Below, one piece after another: positions 51,780-60,987 of a stretch of DNA of 64,000 bases. The notes under the pieces are model-generated. The model was not told where the DNA came from. It made no database searches and was given only the letters and a program-made list of their open reading frames with translations. Each line of letters begins with the position of its first letter. Position 1 is the stretch's first letter. The stretch comes from Paraburkholderia polaris (GTDB taxonomy: Bacteria; Pseudomonadota; Gammaproteobacteria; Burkholderiales; Burkholderiaceae): the NCBI RefSeq assembly GCF_012927345.1, contig NZ_JABBGJ010000028.1, positions 62,001 to 126,000 on the forward strand, read 5' to 3'. Position numbers and translations under genes: made by a program.

Positions 51780-53366
51780 ATGTCCACCGTCATGGCCTTC
51801 AAACTCGTCCTGCTGTCGCTCGTCGCGATGATCGGTCTTCAGCTACTCGCCAAGCGGCTGCGGCTCCCACCGGCCGCAGCGCTTCTGGTCGGCGGGGCTG
51901 CGATGGCCTTCGTGCCGGGCCTGCCGCCCGTCAATCTCGATCCCGAACTAGTCCTGGTCGTGTTCCTGCCGCCGCTCCTTATGGACGGTGCGTATTTCTC
52001 CGTGTGGGACGAATTCAAGCGCAATCTCGGCGGCATCCTGCTGCTCGCGATCGGCGCCGTTGCCTTTACGACCCTCGCGGTCGGCCTGGTTGTGCATTGG
52101 GCCGTGCCGACGCTGCCGTGGGGCGCATGCTTCGCGCTGGGGGCAATCGTTTCGCCCCCCGACGCCGTCGCCGCAAAAGCCGTGCTGGAACGCGTCGCGC
52201 TGCCGCGCCGGTTGATGGTGTTGCTCGAAGGCGAAAGCCTGCTCAACGACGCCGCTGGCATCGTCCTCTTCCGCTTCGCCGTCGCGGCCGCGCTGACCGG
52301 CACGTTCAGCGCGCAACATGCCATCGGGCGCTTTGCTGTGCTCGGGTTGGGCGGCATCGCAGTGGGCATCGCGATCGGCTTCGTGGTCGTCAAACTGCTG
52401 CGCTATCTCGACGACGCCTACCTCATCATCACCGCATCCGTACTCTCCGCGTGGATCAGCTACATCGCCGGCGACATGCTGGACGTCTCCGGCGTCATTG
52501 CGACCGTCAGTTGCGGGATGGTGCTCGGCTGGCATCAGCATGAAGTCTTCTCAGCCGCGGTGCGCATGCGCGGCACGGCTTTCTGGCAGGTCCTGATCTT
52601 CCTGATGGAAGCCCTGGTGTTCATTCTGATCGGGCTGTCGCTGCGCGGCGTGATCGTGCGGCTGGGCGGTGTCGGCGACACGCTGACCGCGCTTGCACCT
52701 GCCGTCGGCGCAGTGATCGCAGCCGTCGTGCTATCGCGCTTCGTGTGGGTGTTCGCCGTCGAATCGTTGAAAGGACTACTGTGCAGGCTGATGCAGCGCG
52801 CGGATGGGACGCCCGACTGGCGCTCGGCCACCGTCACGAGCTGGGCGGGTATGCGCGGCGTGGTCACACTTGCCATCGCGCTGTCCCTGCCTGAAACGAT
52901 GCCCGGGCGCGATCTGATTCTGGTCGCTTCTTTCGCGGTCATTCTGGTGACGGTGCTGGGTCAAGGCACGACGATCGGACCGCTGATCAAATGGGTCAAT
53001 CCTGACCAAGCGTCCGAGCGAAATGCCCTGCATCTGACCGAGCCGCAGGCGTGGGCGCGGCTCGAGGCGGCTCAGCTTGCGGCAATCCAACCGCTGGTGC
53101 ATGACGCACAAGGACAAGTGATCCATCCAAGACTGCTGGAGCAGTACAGCTATCGCGCGCGCATGACCGAGGCCTATCAAAGCGAAGCCGCCTATCCTTC
53201 CGATGTCCGTGCGGCGCATTATGACGTGGTGCTGGCCGCCATCTCCGCAGGACGCACGGAACTATTGCGCATGCACCGAACGGGTTTGATTCATGACGAA
53301 CTACTGACCATTCTCGAACACGATCTGGATTTGCAGGAAATCGCGGCAGTGCATGGCAGAGGATGA
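51780..53366 (+). CDS. CPA1-family Na+(K+)/H+ antiporter
   Basis: 528 aa; 12 hydrophobic segments plus a cytoplasmic tail of about 130 residues. Family marks: LVVFLPPLLMDGAYFSVWDEF, GAIVSPPDAVAAKAVLERVALPRR (the P-D ion site), LEGESLLNDAAGIVLFRFAV and WAGMRGVVTLAIALSLPE. This is the YjcE/NhaP type, for cation and pH homeostasis. I start at the ATG at 51780 (GAGG upstream) rather than 16 codons earlier. Monocistronic. Confidence 0.93.
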   Translation: MSTVMAFKLVLLSLVAMIGLQLLAKRLRLPPAAALLVGGAAMAFVPGLPPVNLDPELVLVVFLPPLLMDGAYFSVWDEFKRNLGGILLLAIGAVAFTTLAVGLVVHWAVPTLPWGACFALGAIVSPPDAVAAKAVLERVALPRRLMVLLEGESLLNDAAGIVLFRFAVAAALTGTFSAQHAIGRFAVLGLGGIAVGIAIGFVVVKLLRYLDDAYLIITASVLSAWISYIAGDMLDVSGVIATVSCGMVLGWHQHEVFSAAVRMRGTAFWQVLIFLMEALVFILIGLSLRGVIVRLGGVGDTLTALAPAVGAVIAAVVLSRFVWVFAVESLKGLLCRLMQRADGTPDWRSATVTSWAGMRGVVTLAIALSLPETMPGRDLILVASFAVILVTVLGQGTTIGPLIKWVNPDQASERNALHLTEPQAWARLEAAQLAAIQPLVHDAQGQVIHPRLLEQYSYRARMTEAYQSEAAYPSDVRAAHYDVVLAAISAGRTELLRMHRTGLIHDELLTILEHDLDLQEIAAVHGRG

Positions 53367-53419
53367 CCGGGCCGCATCTGACGTTAGCCGGGACGCGAGC
53401 CGGTCGAACCTTGGTGGGT

Positions 53420-53533
53420 TCAATGGCCTTTGAAAATATCGAGCAGTTGATTCTGCGTTTGCATCATTTCGTGCGCATACTTCATTTCCATCTGCGCCAT
53501 CGAGATTTGGCCGCAACCATCGCGATGGCGCAT
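53420..53533 (-). CDS. Possible small ORF or gene tail after the HD-domain gene
   Basis: 37 codons on the minus strand, 10 bases after the HD-domain gene stop. It starts MRHRDGCGQI and continues with a Met/Gln-rich helix (AQMEMKYAHEMMQTQNQLLD, then IFKGH). AGGGTG lies 8 bases before the ATG. The composition is protein-like and unlike the shadows elsewhere; it may be a true small protein or the C-terminal remnant of a longer one. Family unknown. Confidence 0.35.
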   Translation of the reverse strand: MRHRDGCGQISMAQMEMKYAHEMMQTQNQLLDIFKGH

Positions 53534-53543
53534 CGTCAACACC

Positions 53544-54182
53544 CTAGTCTTTCCACGCCGACCCAAGAATCATCGTGCAGAAATTCTCGCGATGGTAATG
53601 CGGATCTTTCAGCGCCAGCACGTCCGCCTTCACGTTGCCGAAGGTCGTCTCCGGTTTGTGAATCGTGCCGTGCGCAAACGCGTCGATGATGCCTTCCTTG
53701 AAATGCGCGCCGCGCGGATGCGCGTGAATCACCTCATGACGTTGCTGCTCGCTGAACTCATCGTAAGCGAGGCCCAGCACGTCCATCTCCACGCCCGCGG
53801 TGACCAGCGCAACCACCGGCTTCATATATTGCGGAATCCCAGGCGTGGTGTGCAGCGCAATCGAATTCCACACCTGTTCGATATCTGCTTCGCCGATGCC
53901 GTGGCGCTGCAGAAAATCACGCGCCGCGTTCGCGCCGTCCACCTCGAATCGATCATGCTCGCTGCTATACGGCGCGACGAGCCCCATGTCGTGAAACATC
54001 GCGCCGATGTACAGCAGCTCGGGGTCGTACTTGAGTTGCTTGCGCGCGCCGGCCAGCGAGCCGAACAGGAATACGCGCCGCGAATGGTGGTAGAGCAACT
54101 CGGTTTCGGTATCGCGCACGAGCTGCGTGGCTTCGCGCGCCATCATGCTGTCGGGGATCTGGATGCCTGCAATCGTGGTCAT
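53544..54182 (-). CDS. HD-domain phosphohydrolase
   Basis: A 212-aa cytoplasmic metal-dependent phosphohydrolase. HD motif residues: His33 region (LLYHHSRRVFLFG), His64-Asp65 in IGAMFHDMGLV, and DGANAARDFLQRHG. The Ile/Pro-rich C-terminal part (HAHPRGAHFKEGIIDAFAHG) matches cyanamide-hydratase-like and other uncharacterised HD proteins. The ATG at 54182 starts the homology. Divergent from a GlxA-type regulator that may control it; the substrate is unknown. Confidence 0.88.
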   Translation of the reverse strand: MTTIAGIQIPDSMMAREATQLVRDTETELLYHHSRRVFLFGSLAGARKQLKYDPELLYIGAMFHDMGLVAPYSSEHDRFEVDGANAARDFLQRHGIGEADIEQVWNSIALHTTPGIPQYMKPVVALVTAGVEMDVLGLAYDEFSEQQRHEVIHAHPRGAHFKEGIIDAFAHGTIHKPETTFGNVKADVLALKDPHYHRENFCTMILGSAWKD

Positions 54183-54422
54183 GTGAAGTGCTCCATGAAA
54201 GACTTGAATGAACCGGACGCGCGGTCTTGGTGAGTTGATGGCGCGTTTGGTATGCTGGTCCGCGATGCTTTTTTCTATCCGTTCAAGCAGCGCGTCCGAT
54301 GAGTTCAGTATTGGCCAGCGCGCTGTCGCGGGCAATCGGCGCGGACCGTTGAACACTGCCAAACGCACCGCGTTGACTGCCGCGGGTTGCGGATTCCGTC
54401 CATCGTCAAAGGAAATCATTCG

Positions 54423-55385
54423 ATGCCTACCGTCGCGATCGCAATCTTTCCGGGCGTACAGACGCTCGACGTCGCCGGTCCGGTCGATGTGTTCTCCGAA
54501 GCCAATCGGTTCATCACGCCGCAGGATCGCTATGAGGTCACGCTGGTCAGCGCGGAGCCGGGTTCGCTGCGGGCGTCCAACGGCATGAAGCTCACCGCCG
54601 ACGCCACTTTCGAACAGGCACGCCGTCCGTTTGATCTTGCGCTGGTTGCAGGCGGCCCCGCGCTGCCCGAGGATGCAGCGCCCGACACCCGTTTGCTGGA
54701 ATGGTTATCGCGCGTCGCCACGCAGTGCGAGCGTTATGGCTCGATCTGCACCGGCGCGTTCGCGCTCGGTCACGCCGGACTGCTCGACGCGCGCAATGTC
54801 ACAACGCACTGGCAGCACGCGGCACAACTTGCCGAGCAGTTTCCGCGAGCCCATGTCGATTTCGACCGGATCTATCTGCGCGACGGCAACCTGGTCACGT
54901 CAGCGGGCGTGACGGCGGGCATCGATCTATCGCTTGCGCTGGTCGCTGAGTATCACGGGCCGCACACGGCGCTCGCCGTCGCCAAACGGCTTGTGGTGTT
55001 TGCACAGCGGCAAGGCGGTCAATCGCAGTTCAGCCCGTACTTGACCGCCCCCGCCGACGACACCTCGCCGGTCGCCAAAGTGCAGGCGCACGTGATGGAG
55101 CGGATTCGCGAGAGCTTTACGGTCAAACAATTGGCGGACGTCGCCGGAATGAGCGCACGGAATTTCGCCCGCGTGTTCGTGCAGGAAACCAGGGTGACGC
55201 CGCACGAATTCGTCGAGCGTGCACGCGTGGATGCCGCGCGCAAGTTGCTCGAAAGCAGCGGCGCGGCGCTCAAGGCGATTGCCTACGACTGCGGCTTCGG
55301 CACTGCGGACCGGATGCGCATTGTCTTCACGAAGCGGATCGGCGTCACGCCGATGCAATATCGCGAGCGCTTTCGCTCTGAGTGA
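54423..55385 (+). CDS. GlxA-family regulator (DJ-1/PfpI domain plus AraC HTH)
   Basis: 320 aa. Residues 1-180 are a DJ-1/PfpI-like ligand domain (IAIFPGVQTLDVAGPVDVFS; Cys109 in GSICTGAFALG at the nucleophile elbow). Residues 215-318 are an AraC-type double HTH (VKQLADVAGMSARNFARVFV; AIAYDCGFGTADRMRIVFTK). AAGGAAA precedes the ATG at 54423. Such proteins often regulate amine or choline catabolism. The divergent HD-domain gene is the nearest candidate target. Confidence 0.92.
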   Translation: MPTVAIAIFPGVQTLDVAGPVDVFSEANRFITPQDRYEVTLVSAEPGSLRASNGMKLTADATFEQARRPFDLALVAGGPALPEDAAPDTRLLEWLSRVATQCERYGSICTGAFALGHAGLLDARNVTTHWQHAAQLAEQFPRAHVDFDRIYLRDGNLVTSAGVTAGIDLSLALVAEYHGPHTALAVAKRLVVFAQRQGGQSQFSPYLTAPADDTSPVAKVQAHVMERIRESFTVKQLADVAGMSARNFARVFVQETRVTPHEFVERARVDAARKLLESSGAALKAIAYDCGFGTADRMRIVFTKRIGVTPMQYRERFRSE

Positions 55386-55586
55386 GGGAGACGTGAAGGG
55401 GAATGAAGAGGTGATGAAGGAGGCGTGACGGACCCTGCAAGCGCACGGCATAGGAACGGCATAAGGGCGGCTAGAGGGCGGCTCAAGCGCCGCCGGAATG
55501 CGGCTTGAAGAACGGCGCCGCTGCAAGCATCAAACATAGCGTGCGAAAATAACGGCCTCCTCAAGCCAACGATCACAAGGAACGAC

Positions 55587-56345
55587 ATGTCCACCTCTTC
55601 TCCGATCCGCGCGATCGTTACCGGCCACACCCGCGGCCTCGGCGCTGCCCTTGCTGAACAACTGCTGGCGCGCGGCGTAGTGGTACTGGGTTTGTCCCGC
55701 TCGCGTCACGCCACGCTTAAAGAGCGTTTCCCCGCACTGCTCGAAGAAATCGAGCTGGAACTCGCCGATCCCACGCGCGTCACGCAGTGGGTCGCAAGCG
55801 ATGCATTGCGCAGTTTCGTCAGCGGCGCGCAGACCGTGCTGCTGATCAACAATGCAGGCATGGTTCAGCCGATCGGTCCGATCGAAGGCCAGGACGCCAC
55901 GGACATCGCCAACGCCGTGAGCCTGAACGTGGCCACGCCGCTGATGCTGGCGAGCGCGCTCGCGGCAGCCAGCGTCGGCGCAACCGATCGGCGCATCGTG
56001 CATATCTCCAGCGGCGCGGCGCGCAATGCGTATCCCGGTTGGAGCATCTACTGCGCGACCAAGGCCGCACTCGATCATCACGCGCGCGCCGTTGCACTCG
56101 ACGCCAATCGTGCGCTGCGGATTTGCAGCCTGGCGCCAGGCGTCATCGATACGAATATGCAGGCGGAGATTCGCAGCAGCGGCGCCGAACAGTTCCCGAT
56201 GCGCGAAAAATTCGAAGATCTCAAGCGCAACGGCCAGCTCTCGACACCTGAACAATGCGCGACCCAGTTGCTCGATTACGCCTTCAGCGACGCATTCGGA
56301 CAAACGCCAGTGGCCGACATTCGCGAGGTCGCGAAGCAAGGCTGA
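55587..56345 (+). CDS. Short-chain dehydrogenase/reductase
   Basis: 252 aa, Rossmann fold. Cofactor motif AIVTGHTRGLGAALAEQLL (TGHTRGLG, near the TG-x3-G-x-G pattern), INNAGMVQPIGP, catalytic Ser near 142 and Y155CATK159. The Cys inside the YCATK box is unusual but harmless. NADP preference is suggested by SRSRH after strand 2. Substrate unknown; there is no operon partner, and the following 640 bases are non-coding. Confidence 0.9.
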   Translation: MSTSSPIRAIVTGHTRGLGAALAEQLLARGVVVLGLSRSRHATLKERFPALLEEIELELADPTRVTQWVASDALRSFVSGAQTVLLINNAGMVQPIGPIEGQDATDIANAVSLNVATPLMLASALAAASVGATDRRIVHISSGAARNAYPGWSIYCATKAALDHHARAVALDANRALRICSLAPGVIDTNMQAEIRSSGAEQFPMREKFEDLKRNGQLSTPEQCATQLLDYAFSDAFGQTPVADIREVAKQG

Positions 56346-56360
56346 GACGAGAGCGCCGCG

Positions 56361-56381
56361 CTCCCGTAAAACCTCACCTTT
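56361..56381 (-). repeat. Dispersed 21-nt motif, copy 5
   Basis: CTCCCGTAAA-AC-CTCACCTTT on the plus strand. Confidence 0.7.
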
Positions 56382-56416
56382 CGGCTGATACGCCGATATT
56401 CACACGCCGGGCGCAA

Positions 56417-56623
56417 TCATCGCGCCGCGCTCGGCCGCCTAATCTCGCCGTACGGTACGAACACATACCCGCGTCCCCACACCGTCTGAACATAGCGCGG
56501 CTCGGAAGGATCGATCTCGATTAGCCGCCACAACCGCCGCCACCGCCAGATCGATACATCGAGGCTGCGCCCTTGATGCAGCACACTATTGCCCCCAAGG
56601 TTGGCAATTTCTTCTCGACACTT
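56417..56623 (-). pseudogene. C-terminal remnant of an OmpR-type response regulator
   Basis: An open stretch of 68 codons without a start codon. It contains GRSLDVSIWRWRRLWRLIEI, then DPSEPRYVQTVWGRGYVFVP, the winged-helix end of OmpR/KdpE regulators. The usual SRLRRLIE helix carries a few extra Trp/Arg residues, so the fragment is also decayed internally. The receiver and the first half of the effector domain are missing. Confidence 0.75.
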
Positions 56624-56681
56624 TCAACATGGAACGCGATAGGGGACGGCTCGCAAAGTCACGGTCCGATGCGCGGATCAG

Positions 56682-56702
56682 CTCCCGAAAAGTCTCACCT
56701 TT
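56682..56702 (-). repeat. Dispersed 21-nt motif, copy 6
   Basis: CTCCCGAAAA-GT-CTCACCTTT on the plus strand, a perfect match to the consensus. Confidence 0.75.
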
Positions 56703-56746
56703 GGCACGGAGCGGTTGGGGCTGGGCGCAGAGTGCACATCTGACCA

Positions 56747-56766
56747 CTCCCGAAAACGCTCACCTT
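56747..56766 (-). repeat. Dispersed 21-nt motif, copy 7
   Basis: CTCCCGAAAA-CG-CTCACCTT on the plus strand; 65 bases from copy 6. Confidence 0.75.
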
Positions 56767-56829
56767 CAGGTCTTGGGGACAGGCCGCAAAGGCATGCTGG
56801 GCGTGGCACCGGTGGTCCCAAACCGGCCA

Positions 56830-56850
56830 CTCCCGCAAACCCTCACCTTT
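56830..56850 (-). repeat. Dispersed 21-nt motif, copy 8
   Basis: CTCCCGCAAA-CC-CTCACCTTT on the plus strand; 83 bases from copy 7. Confidence 0.7.
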
Positions 56851-56984
56851 GGAGGGGATCGAGTAATCTGCATACCCAGGTAAGAGGCGTTATGTGTCAG
56901 GCGGTGAGCGATGCACTTTCGGGGGTTGCCCAAATCGGCGCAGGGACGGTGGCACCGGACAACGGCACACTCCGTTGAACGGCA

Positions 56985-58298
56985 TCAACCTGCCGGGTGC
57001 GCATCGATCTTCCCACTCACCGCTTTCAGTCCAAAGCTCGCGACCAGCGAAAGCGCAGCGCACGCCGCCATGAAATACGCAGGCGCGGCGACATTACCCG
57101 TCGACGAAATCAGCCACGTGGCGATCAACGGCGCGGTGCCGCTAAACACGGTGAAGCTGACATTAAACGTCAACGCGACGCCGCTGAAACGCACACGCGT
57201 CGGAAACATGTCGGCGATGATGCAGGCGAACGTGCCGTTGGCGAGGCACGCGGCCACACCGGCCAACGCGAGCAGCAACACGACATCGATCGTATGGCGG
57301 CTTGCTGCCAGGTAGAACGGATAGCTCAGCACCATCAGCAGCAGCGAACCGAAGCGCAGTACAAAGCGCCTCGGCAGTTTGTCGCCGAGCCAGCCGGATA
57401 GCAGAATGCCCGTCGACACCACCGCGAGACCGACGTTCTGTCCGATCGCCACGCGGCGCGGGTCGTAGTGCAACACGCGATCGAGGTAAGCCGGCATGTG
57501 CGCGAACAGCAAGCCGTTGAATGCGGCAACCACCGCTGTCGTGCCGATGCCGAGCAACACGGGCCGCCAGTGCTCGCGCAGCAGTTCTGCAAGCGGATGC
57601 TTCGCGGCGAGATGCTTCATCTCTGCGAACGCAGGCGTTTCCTCGAGCTTGCGGCGCAGCCAGAAACTCAGCAAGCCGATGGCGCCGCCGAACAGAAACG
57701 CGATGCGCCAACCGTACGCCGCAACATCGTCGCCACTCAGAAAGCTGTGCACCGAAAGATTGACGGCCGCCGCCAGCAGCACGCCGGAGTTCACGCAAAA
57801 GAACACGATGCCGCACACGAGTCCCGCGCGCCGCGGCACCGTTTCGACCACGTAGGTAATCGACCCGGGCAACTCCCCGCCGAGGCAGAAGCCTTGCACG
57901 AGACGCAGCAAGATCATCAACAGCGTGGCGCTGATACCCCACGTCGCGTAGGTCGGCACGATACCCATGCCGATCGTACACATCGACACGACAATCACCG
58001 ACACGATGAACACGCGCCGGCGTCCGTACTTGTCGCCGAAATAGCTGAGCACGATACCGCCGACCGGACGCGCGAGATAACCGATTGCAAACACGGCGAA
58101 CGAAAGCATCAAACCGACAATCGGATCGCGCATCGGAAAGAACGCACGGCCGATGAACTGCGCGAAGATGCCGTAGACGACGAAATCGTAGAACTCGAGC
58201 GCGCCGCCAAGACTCGCGAGAATGATCATGCGCCACTGTGAGCGCGTGAGCCGCGTCGGGGCTTCTTCCGAAAGACTGGCGGATTCAAGATTGGACAT
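56985..58298 (-). CDS. MFS transporter, metabolite:proton symporter family
   Basis: A 437-aa carrier with 12 hydrophobic segments: GGALEFYDFVVYGIFAQFIG (segment 1, typical of the MHS/ProP group), YLARPVGGIVLSYFGDKYGRRRVF, QGFCLGGELPGSITYVVETVPRRAG and MFPTRVRFSGVALTFNVSFT. AGGAGACA precedes the ATG. Fourth gene of the minus-strand operon after the IlvD/Edd-type dehydratase (92-base gap). Because the first carrier gene of this operon is frameshifted, this one may now supply transport. Confidence 0.92.
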   Translation of the reverse strand: MSNLESASLSEEAPTRLTRSQWRMIILASLGGALEFYDFVVYGIFAQFIGRAFFPMRDPIVGLMLSFAVFAIGYLARPVGGIVLSYFGDKYGRRRVFIVSVIVVSMCTIGMGIVPTYATWGISATLLMILLRLVQGFCLGGELPGSITYVVETVPRRAGLVCGIVFFCVNSGVLLAAAVNLSVHSFLSGDDVAAYGWRIAFLFGGAIGLLSFWLRRKLEETPAFAEMKHLAAKHPLAELLREHWRPVLLGIGTTAVVAAFNGLLFAHMPAYLDRVLHYDPRRVAIGQNVGLAVVSTGILLSGWLGDKLPRRFVLRFGSLLLMVLSYPFYLAASRHTIDVVLLLALAGVAACLANGTFACIIADMFPTRVRFSGVALTFNVSFTVFSGTAPLIATWLISSTGNVAAPAYFMAACAALSLVASFGLKAVSGKIDAHPAG

Positions 58299-58390
58299 GG
58301 TTGTCTCCTGCGCGGCCCGGCATGGTTGATTGCCATGCTCGCCGCTGTGCCTGCGCGTTTTATCGGCCGTATCCGGCGCGATGGTGGCGC

Positions 58391-60118
58391 TTACGCCTCA
58401 TCCTCACCGATCGACGCCTCATACGGCCACTCCACAGCGCCAGAGTGCGTCACTGCGCCGAGATTCGCCGGCCGCACCAGCGCTTCATATTTCTCCAGCA
58501 CGCCGCCCAACCGACCCCGTGTGAACGGCACGGCCTCCTTGGCGCGCCGCGTGAGTTCCTCGTCGCTCAATTCGACGTCGAGCGTGCCTTTGTGCGCGTC
58601 GATATGAATCCGGTCGCCGTCCCTGAGCAAGCGAATTGGGCCGCCTGCTGCCGCTTCCGGTCCCACGTAGCCGATGCACATGCCGCGCGTCGCGCCTGAG
58701 AAGCGTCCGTCGGTCAGCAGCGCAACTTTTTCGCCCATGCCTTGACCGTAGATCGCCGCCGTCACGCTGAGCATTTCGCGCATGCCGGGGCCGCCCTTCG
58801 GCCCTTCGTTGCGGATCACGAGCACGTCGCCTTCCTGATAGGTGCGCTTCGACACAACCGACATGCACGCCTCTTCCGCTTCGAACACGCGCGCCCTGCC
58901 GCTGAAAACCAGGGACTTCAAACCCGCGGTTTTCAGGCACGCGCCATCCGGTGCGAGATTGCCGCGCAACACCACCAGCCCGGCGTTTTCGCTTAGCGGT
59001 TCGTTATGCGGACGGACGACGCGGCCATCCGGGCCTGCGAACGCCTTCAATGCGGTTTCGAGCGTTTCGCCGGTTTGCGTCAACGTATCGCCATGCAGGA
59101 AGCCGCCCGCGAGCAGCGCATTCAGTACCGCCGGCACGCCGCCAACGTGATACAGATCCAGCGCGAGATACTTGCCGCCCGGCTGCAGATCGCCGATCAA
59201 CGGCGTGCGGGCGAGGACCTCGGACACATCGTCCAACGTAAAGCGGATGCCCGCTTCGTGCGCGATCGCTGGAATGTGCAGCGCCGCGTTGGTCGAACCG
59301 CCGGTGGCGGCCACGGCGGCGCATGCATTTTCCAGGCTCTTGCGCGTGACCAGATCGCGTGGCAGCGGACCGCCGTTTTTCAGCGTGTTCATGACCGTTT
59401 CGCCCGCACGGCGCGCAATTGCAATGCGCTCGCTGTAGACGGCGGGCACCATCGCCGAGCCGAGCGGCGCGAGACCGAGCGTTTCGGCGACCATTGCCAT
59501 CGTGTTCGCAGTGAATTGTCCGGGGCAAGATCCCGCACCCGGCGTGCAACGCTTCTCGATGCCACGCAAGGTGTCGAGCGACATGTCGCCGCGTTGTGCC
59601 GCGCCGACCGCTTCGATCGCGGTCAGAATCGTCGCTTGGGTGCCGTCCGGTGCAATGCCTGGCAGCATCGCGCCGCCGAACAGGAACACGCCCGGCACGT
59701 TCACCCGCACCATGCCCATCAGAATGCCGGGCAGCGTCTTGTCGCAACCGGCCACGCCGACAAATGCGTCGTAGCAATGCGCGCGCACAAACACTTCGAC
59801 GCTGTCCGCGATGATCTCGCGCGATACGAGGCTAAAGCGCATGCCCGAATGATTCATCGAGGTGCCGTCCGACACCGAGATCGCCGAGCCGCGAATCGGC
59901 ACGCCGCCGCCCGCCGCGACGCCTAGGCGCACGTTGTCGGAAGCCGCTGCAAGCGACATCGAGCACGGCGTGTTTTCGCCGAACGTATCGACAATCGCAA
60001 CGAAGGGCTTTTCGATCGCGGCGTCGTCCATGCCGGTCGCCCGCAGGAAAGCGCGATGCGGCGTGCGTGTGATGCCTTCGGTGACGGTGCGCGAGCGGTG
60101 TTTGTGGAGATTGCTCAT
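58391..60118 (-). CDS. IlvD/Edd-family dehydratase, probable sugar-acid dehydratase
   Basis: A 575-aa iron-sulfur dehydratase. Cluster ligands are Cys52 (TPCSM), Cys125 (GCDKT, with Lys127 as the Mg-site carbamyl-lysine position) and Cys198 (GSCPGQFTANTM). Also PKGGPGMREML and DGRFSGATRGMCIGYVGPEA. By motif it could be dihydroxy-acid dehydratase (IlvD) of branched-chain synthesis or a pentonate/hexonate dehydratase. The operon context (two carriers, an SDR, a LysR regulator) favours sugar-acid catabolism. I give no symbol for that reason. Confidence 0.88.
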   Translation of the reverse strand: MSNLHKHRSRTVTEGITRTPHRAFLRATGMDDAAIEKPFVAIVDTFGENTPCSMSLAAASDNVRLGVAAGGGVPIRGSAISVSDGTSMNHSGMRFSLVSREIIADSVEVFVRAHCYDAFVGVAGCDKTLPGILMGMVRVNVPGVFLFGGAMLPGIAPDGTQATILTAIEAVGAAQRGDMSLDTLRGIEKRCTPGAGSCPGQFTANTMAMVAETLGLAPLGSAMVPAVYSERIAIARRAGETVMNTLKNGGPLPRDLVTRKSLENACAAVAATGGSTNAALHIPAIAHEAGIRFTLDDVSEVLARTPLIGDLQPGGKYLALDLYHVGGVPAVLNALLAGGFLHGDTLTQTGETLETALKAFAGPDGRVVRPHNEPLSENAGLVVLRGNLAPDGACLKTAGLKSLVFSGRARVFEAEEACMSVVSKRTYQEGDVLVIRNEGPKGGPGMREMLSVTAAIYGQGMGEKVALLTDGRFSGATRGMCIGYVGPEAAAGGPIRLLRDGDRIHIDAHKGTLDVELSDEELTRRAKEAVPFTRGRLGGVLEKYEALVRPANLGAVTHSGAVEWPYEASIGEDEA

Positions 60119-60149
60119 GGTGTGTCCTGTGCGTATCTGTGTATTGTGC

Positions 60150-60221
60150 GTTCAGCCGTTCAGCCGTTCAGCCGTTCAGCCGTTCAGCCGTTCAGCCGTT
60201 CAGCCGTTCAGCCGTTCAGCA
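60150..60221. repeat. 8-bp tandem repeat (GTTCAGCC) at the SDR 3' end
   Basis: Eight exact copies of GTTCAGCC (60150-60213) and a ninth ending in A (60214-60221). The array includes the last codons and stop of the SDR gene (TGA at 60208-60210), so copy-number changes would alter only the intercistronic distance or the last two residues. Confidence 0.95.
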
Positions 60222-60987
60222 GCATGCCGTTCTCGGCGGCGATCACCTGGCCGGTCATCGAAGGCGCATGCGCGACGATGAACCAGGCAAGGTCGGCAAT
60301 CTCGCCGGGCTGCGACACTCGCTTGAGCGGCGCGACATTCGTCATGCTGTCGACGATCTTCGCGTACGCCTCTTCGCCGAGCACGCGACGCGGCAAGCCG
60401 TCGTCCACCATGCCGGGCGCCAACGCATTCACGCGGATATGCGGCGCGAGATTGCGGGCAAGCGAGAGGGTCAGTGTATTGACCGCGCCCTTCGAGGCGG
60501 CATAGGCAATAGAAGAACCTGTGCCGTTCAGTGAGGCCAGCGACGAGATATTGATCACCGCCGTGCTATGCGAAGCGGTCGACGAATCGCGCAGCACCGG
60601 CACCGCGGCGCGCGTCATCTGAAACATGCCGATCAGGTTCACGCGATAGACGCGCTCGAACTCCATGTCGTCGACGGCGGCCAGATCGCCGTGCGGGATG
60701 AAGCGCGTCGTGCCGGCGCAGTTGATTAGCGCGTCGATGCGCTGCCACTTCGAGGCCACCGCGTCGACCGCTTTCACGCACGCGGCGTCGGAACCGACGT
60801 CGGCATCGAACACCATGGTCTCAGCGCCGAGTTGTTTGCATTGCGCTTCGATGGCCAAGGCTGCTTCGCGTGTGCTGTCGTCGAAGTTACCGATCGCCAC
60901 CGCCCAACCGGCGCCCGCAAAGCGCAACGCGGTGGCCGCGCCGATGCCGGTGGCCGCGCCGGTGACCATACAAACCTGCTGCGTCAT
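60208..60987 (-). CDS. Short-chain dehydrogenase/reductase of the sugar-acid-type operon
   Basis: 259 aa. TGAATGIGAATA (9-20) cofactor motif, NCAGTTRF, catalytic Ser149, Tyr162 and Lys166 (AYAASKG) and the ending VIAAENGMLLNG. Asn-Phe-Asp after strand 2 (IGNFDD) favours NAD. It probably oxidises a sugar, sugar lactone precursor or deoxy-sugar acid upstream or downstream of the dehydratase. The start overlaps the stop of the first MFS gene (ATGA). Its 3' end is inside an 8-bp tandem array. Confidence 0.92.
   Translation of the reverse strand: MTQQVCMVTGAATGIGAATALRFAGAGWAVAIGNFDDSTREAALAIEAQCKQLGAETMVFDADVGSDAACVKAVDAVASKWQRIDALINCAGTTRFIPHGDLAAVDDMEFERVYRVNLIGMFQMTRAAVPVLRDSSTASHSTAVINISSLASLNGTGSSIAYAASKGAVNTLTLSLARNLAPHIRVNALAPGMVDDGLPRRVLGEEAYAKIVDSMTNVAPLKRVSQPGEIADLAWFIVAHAPSMTGQVIAAENGMLLNG

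Larger units (their letters stand above)
56346..56984. other. Long intergenic region with a gene remnant and four dispersed motifs
   Basis: Holds the response-regulator fragment at 56417-56623 and 21-nt motif copies 5-8. No intact gene seen. Confidence 0.6.

Noticed and set aside
60150..60221. CRISPR array
   Set aside because: The repeats are 8 bp and directly adjacent, with no spacers and no cas genes.
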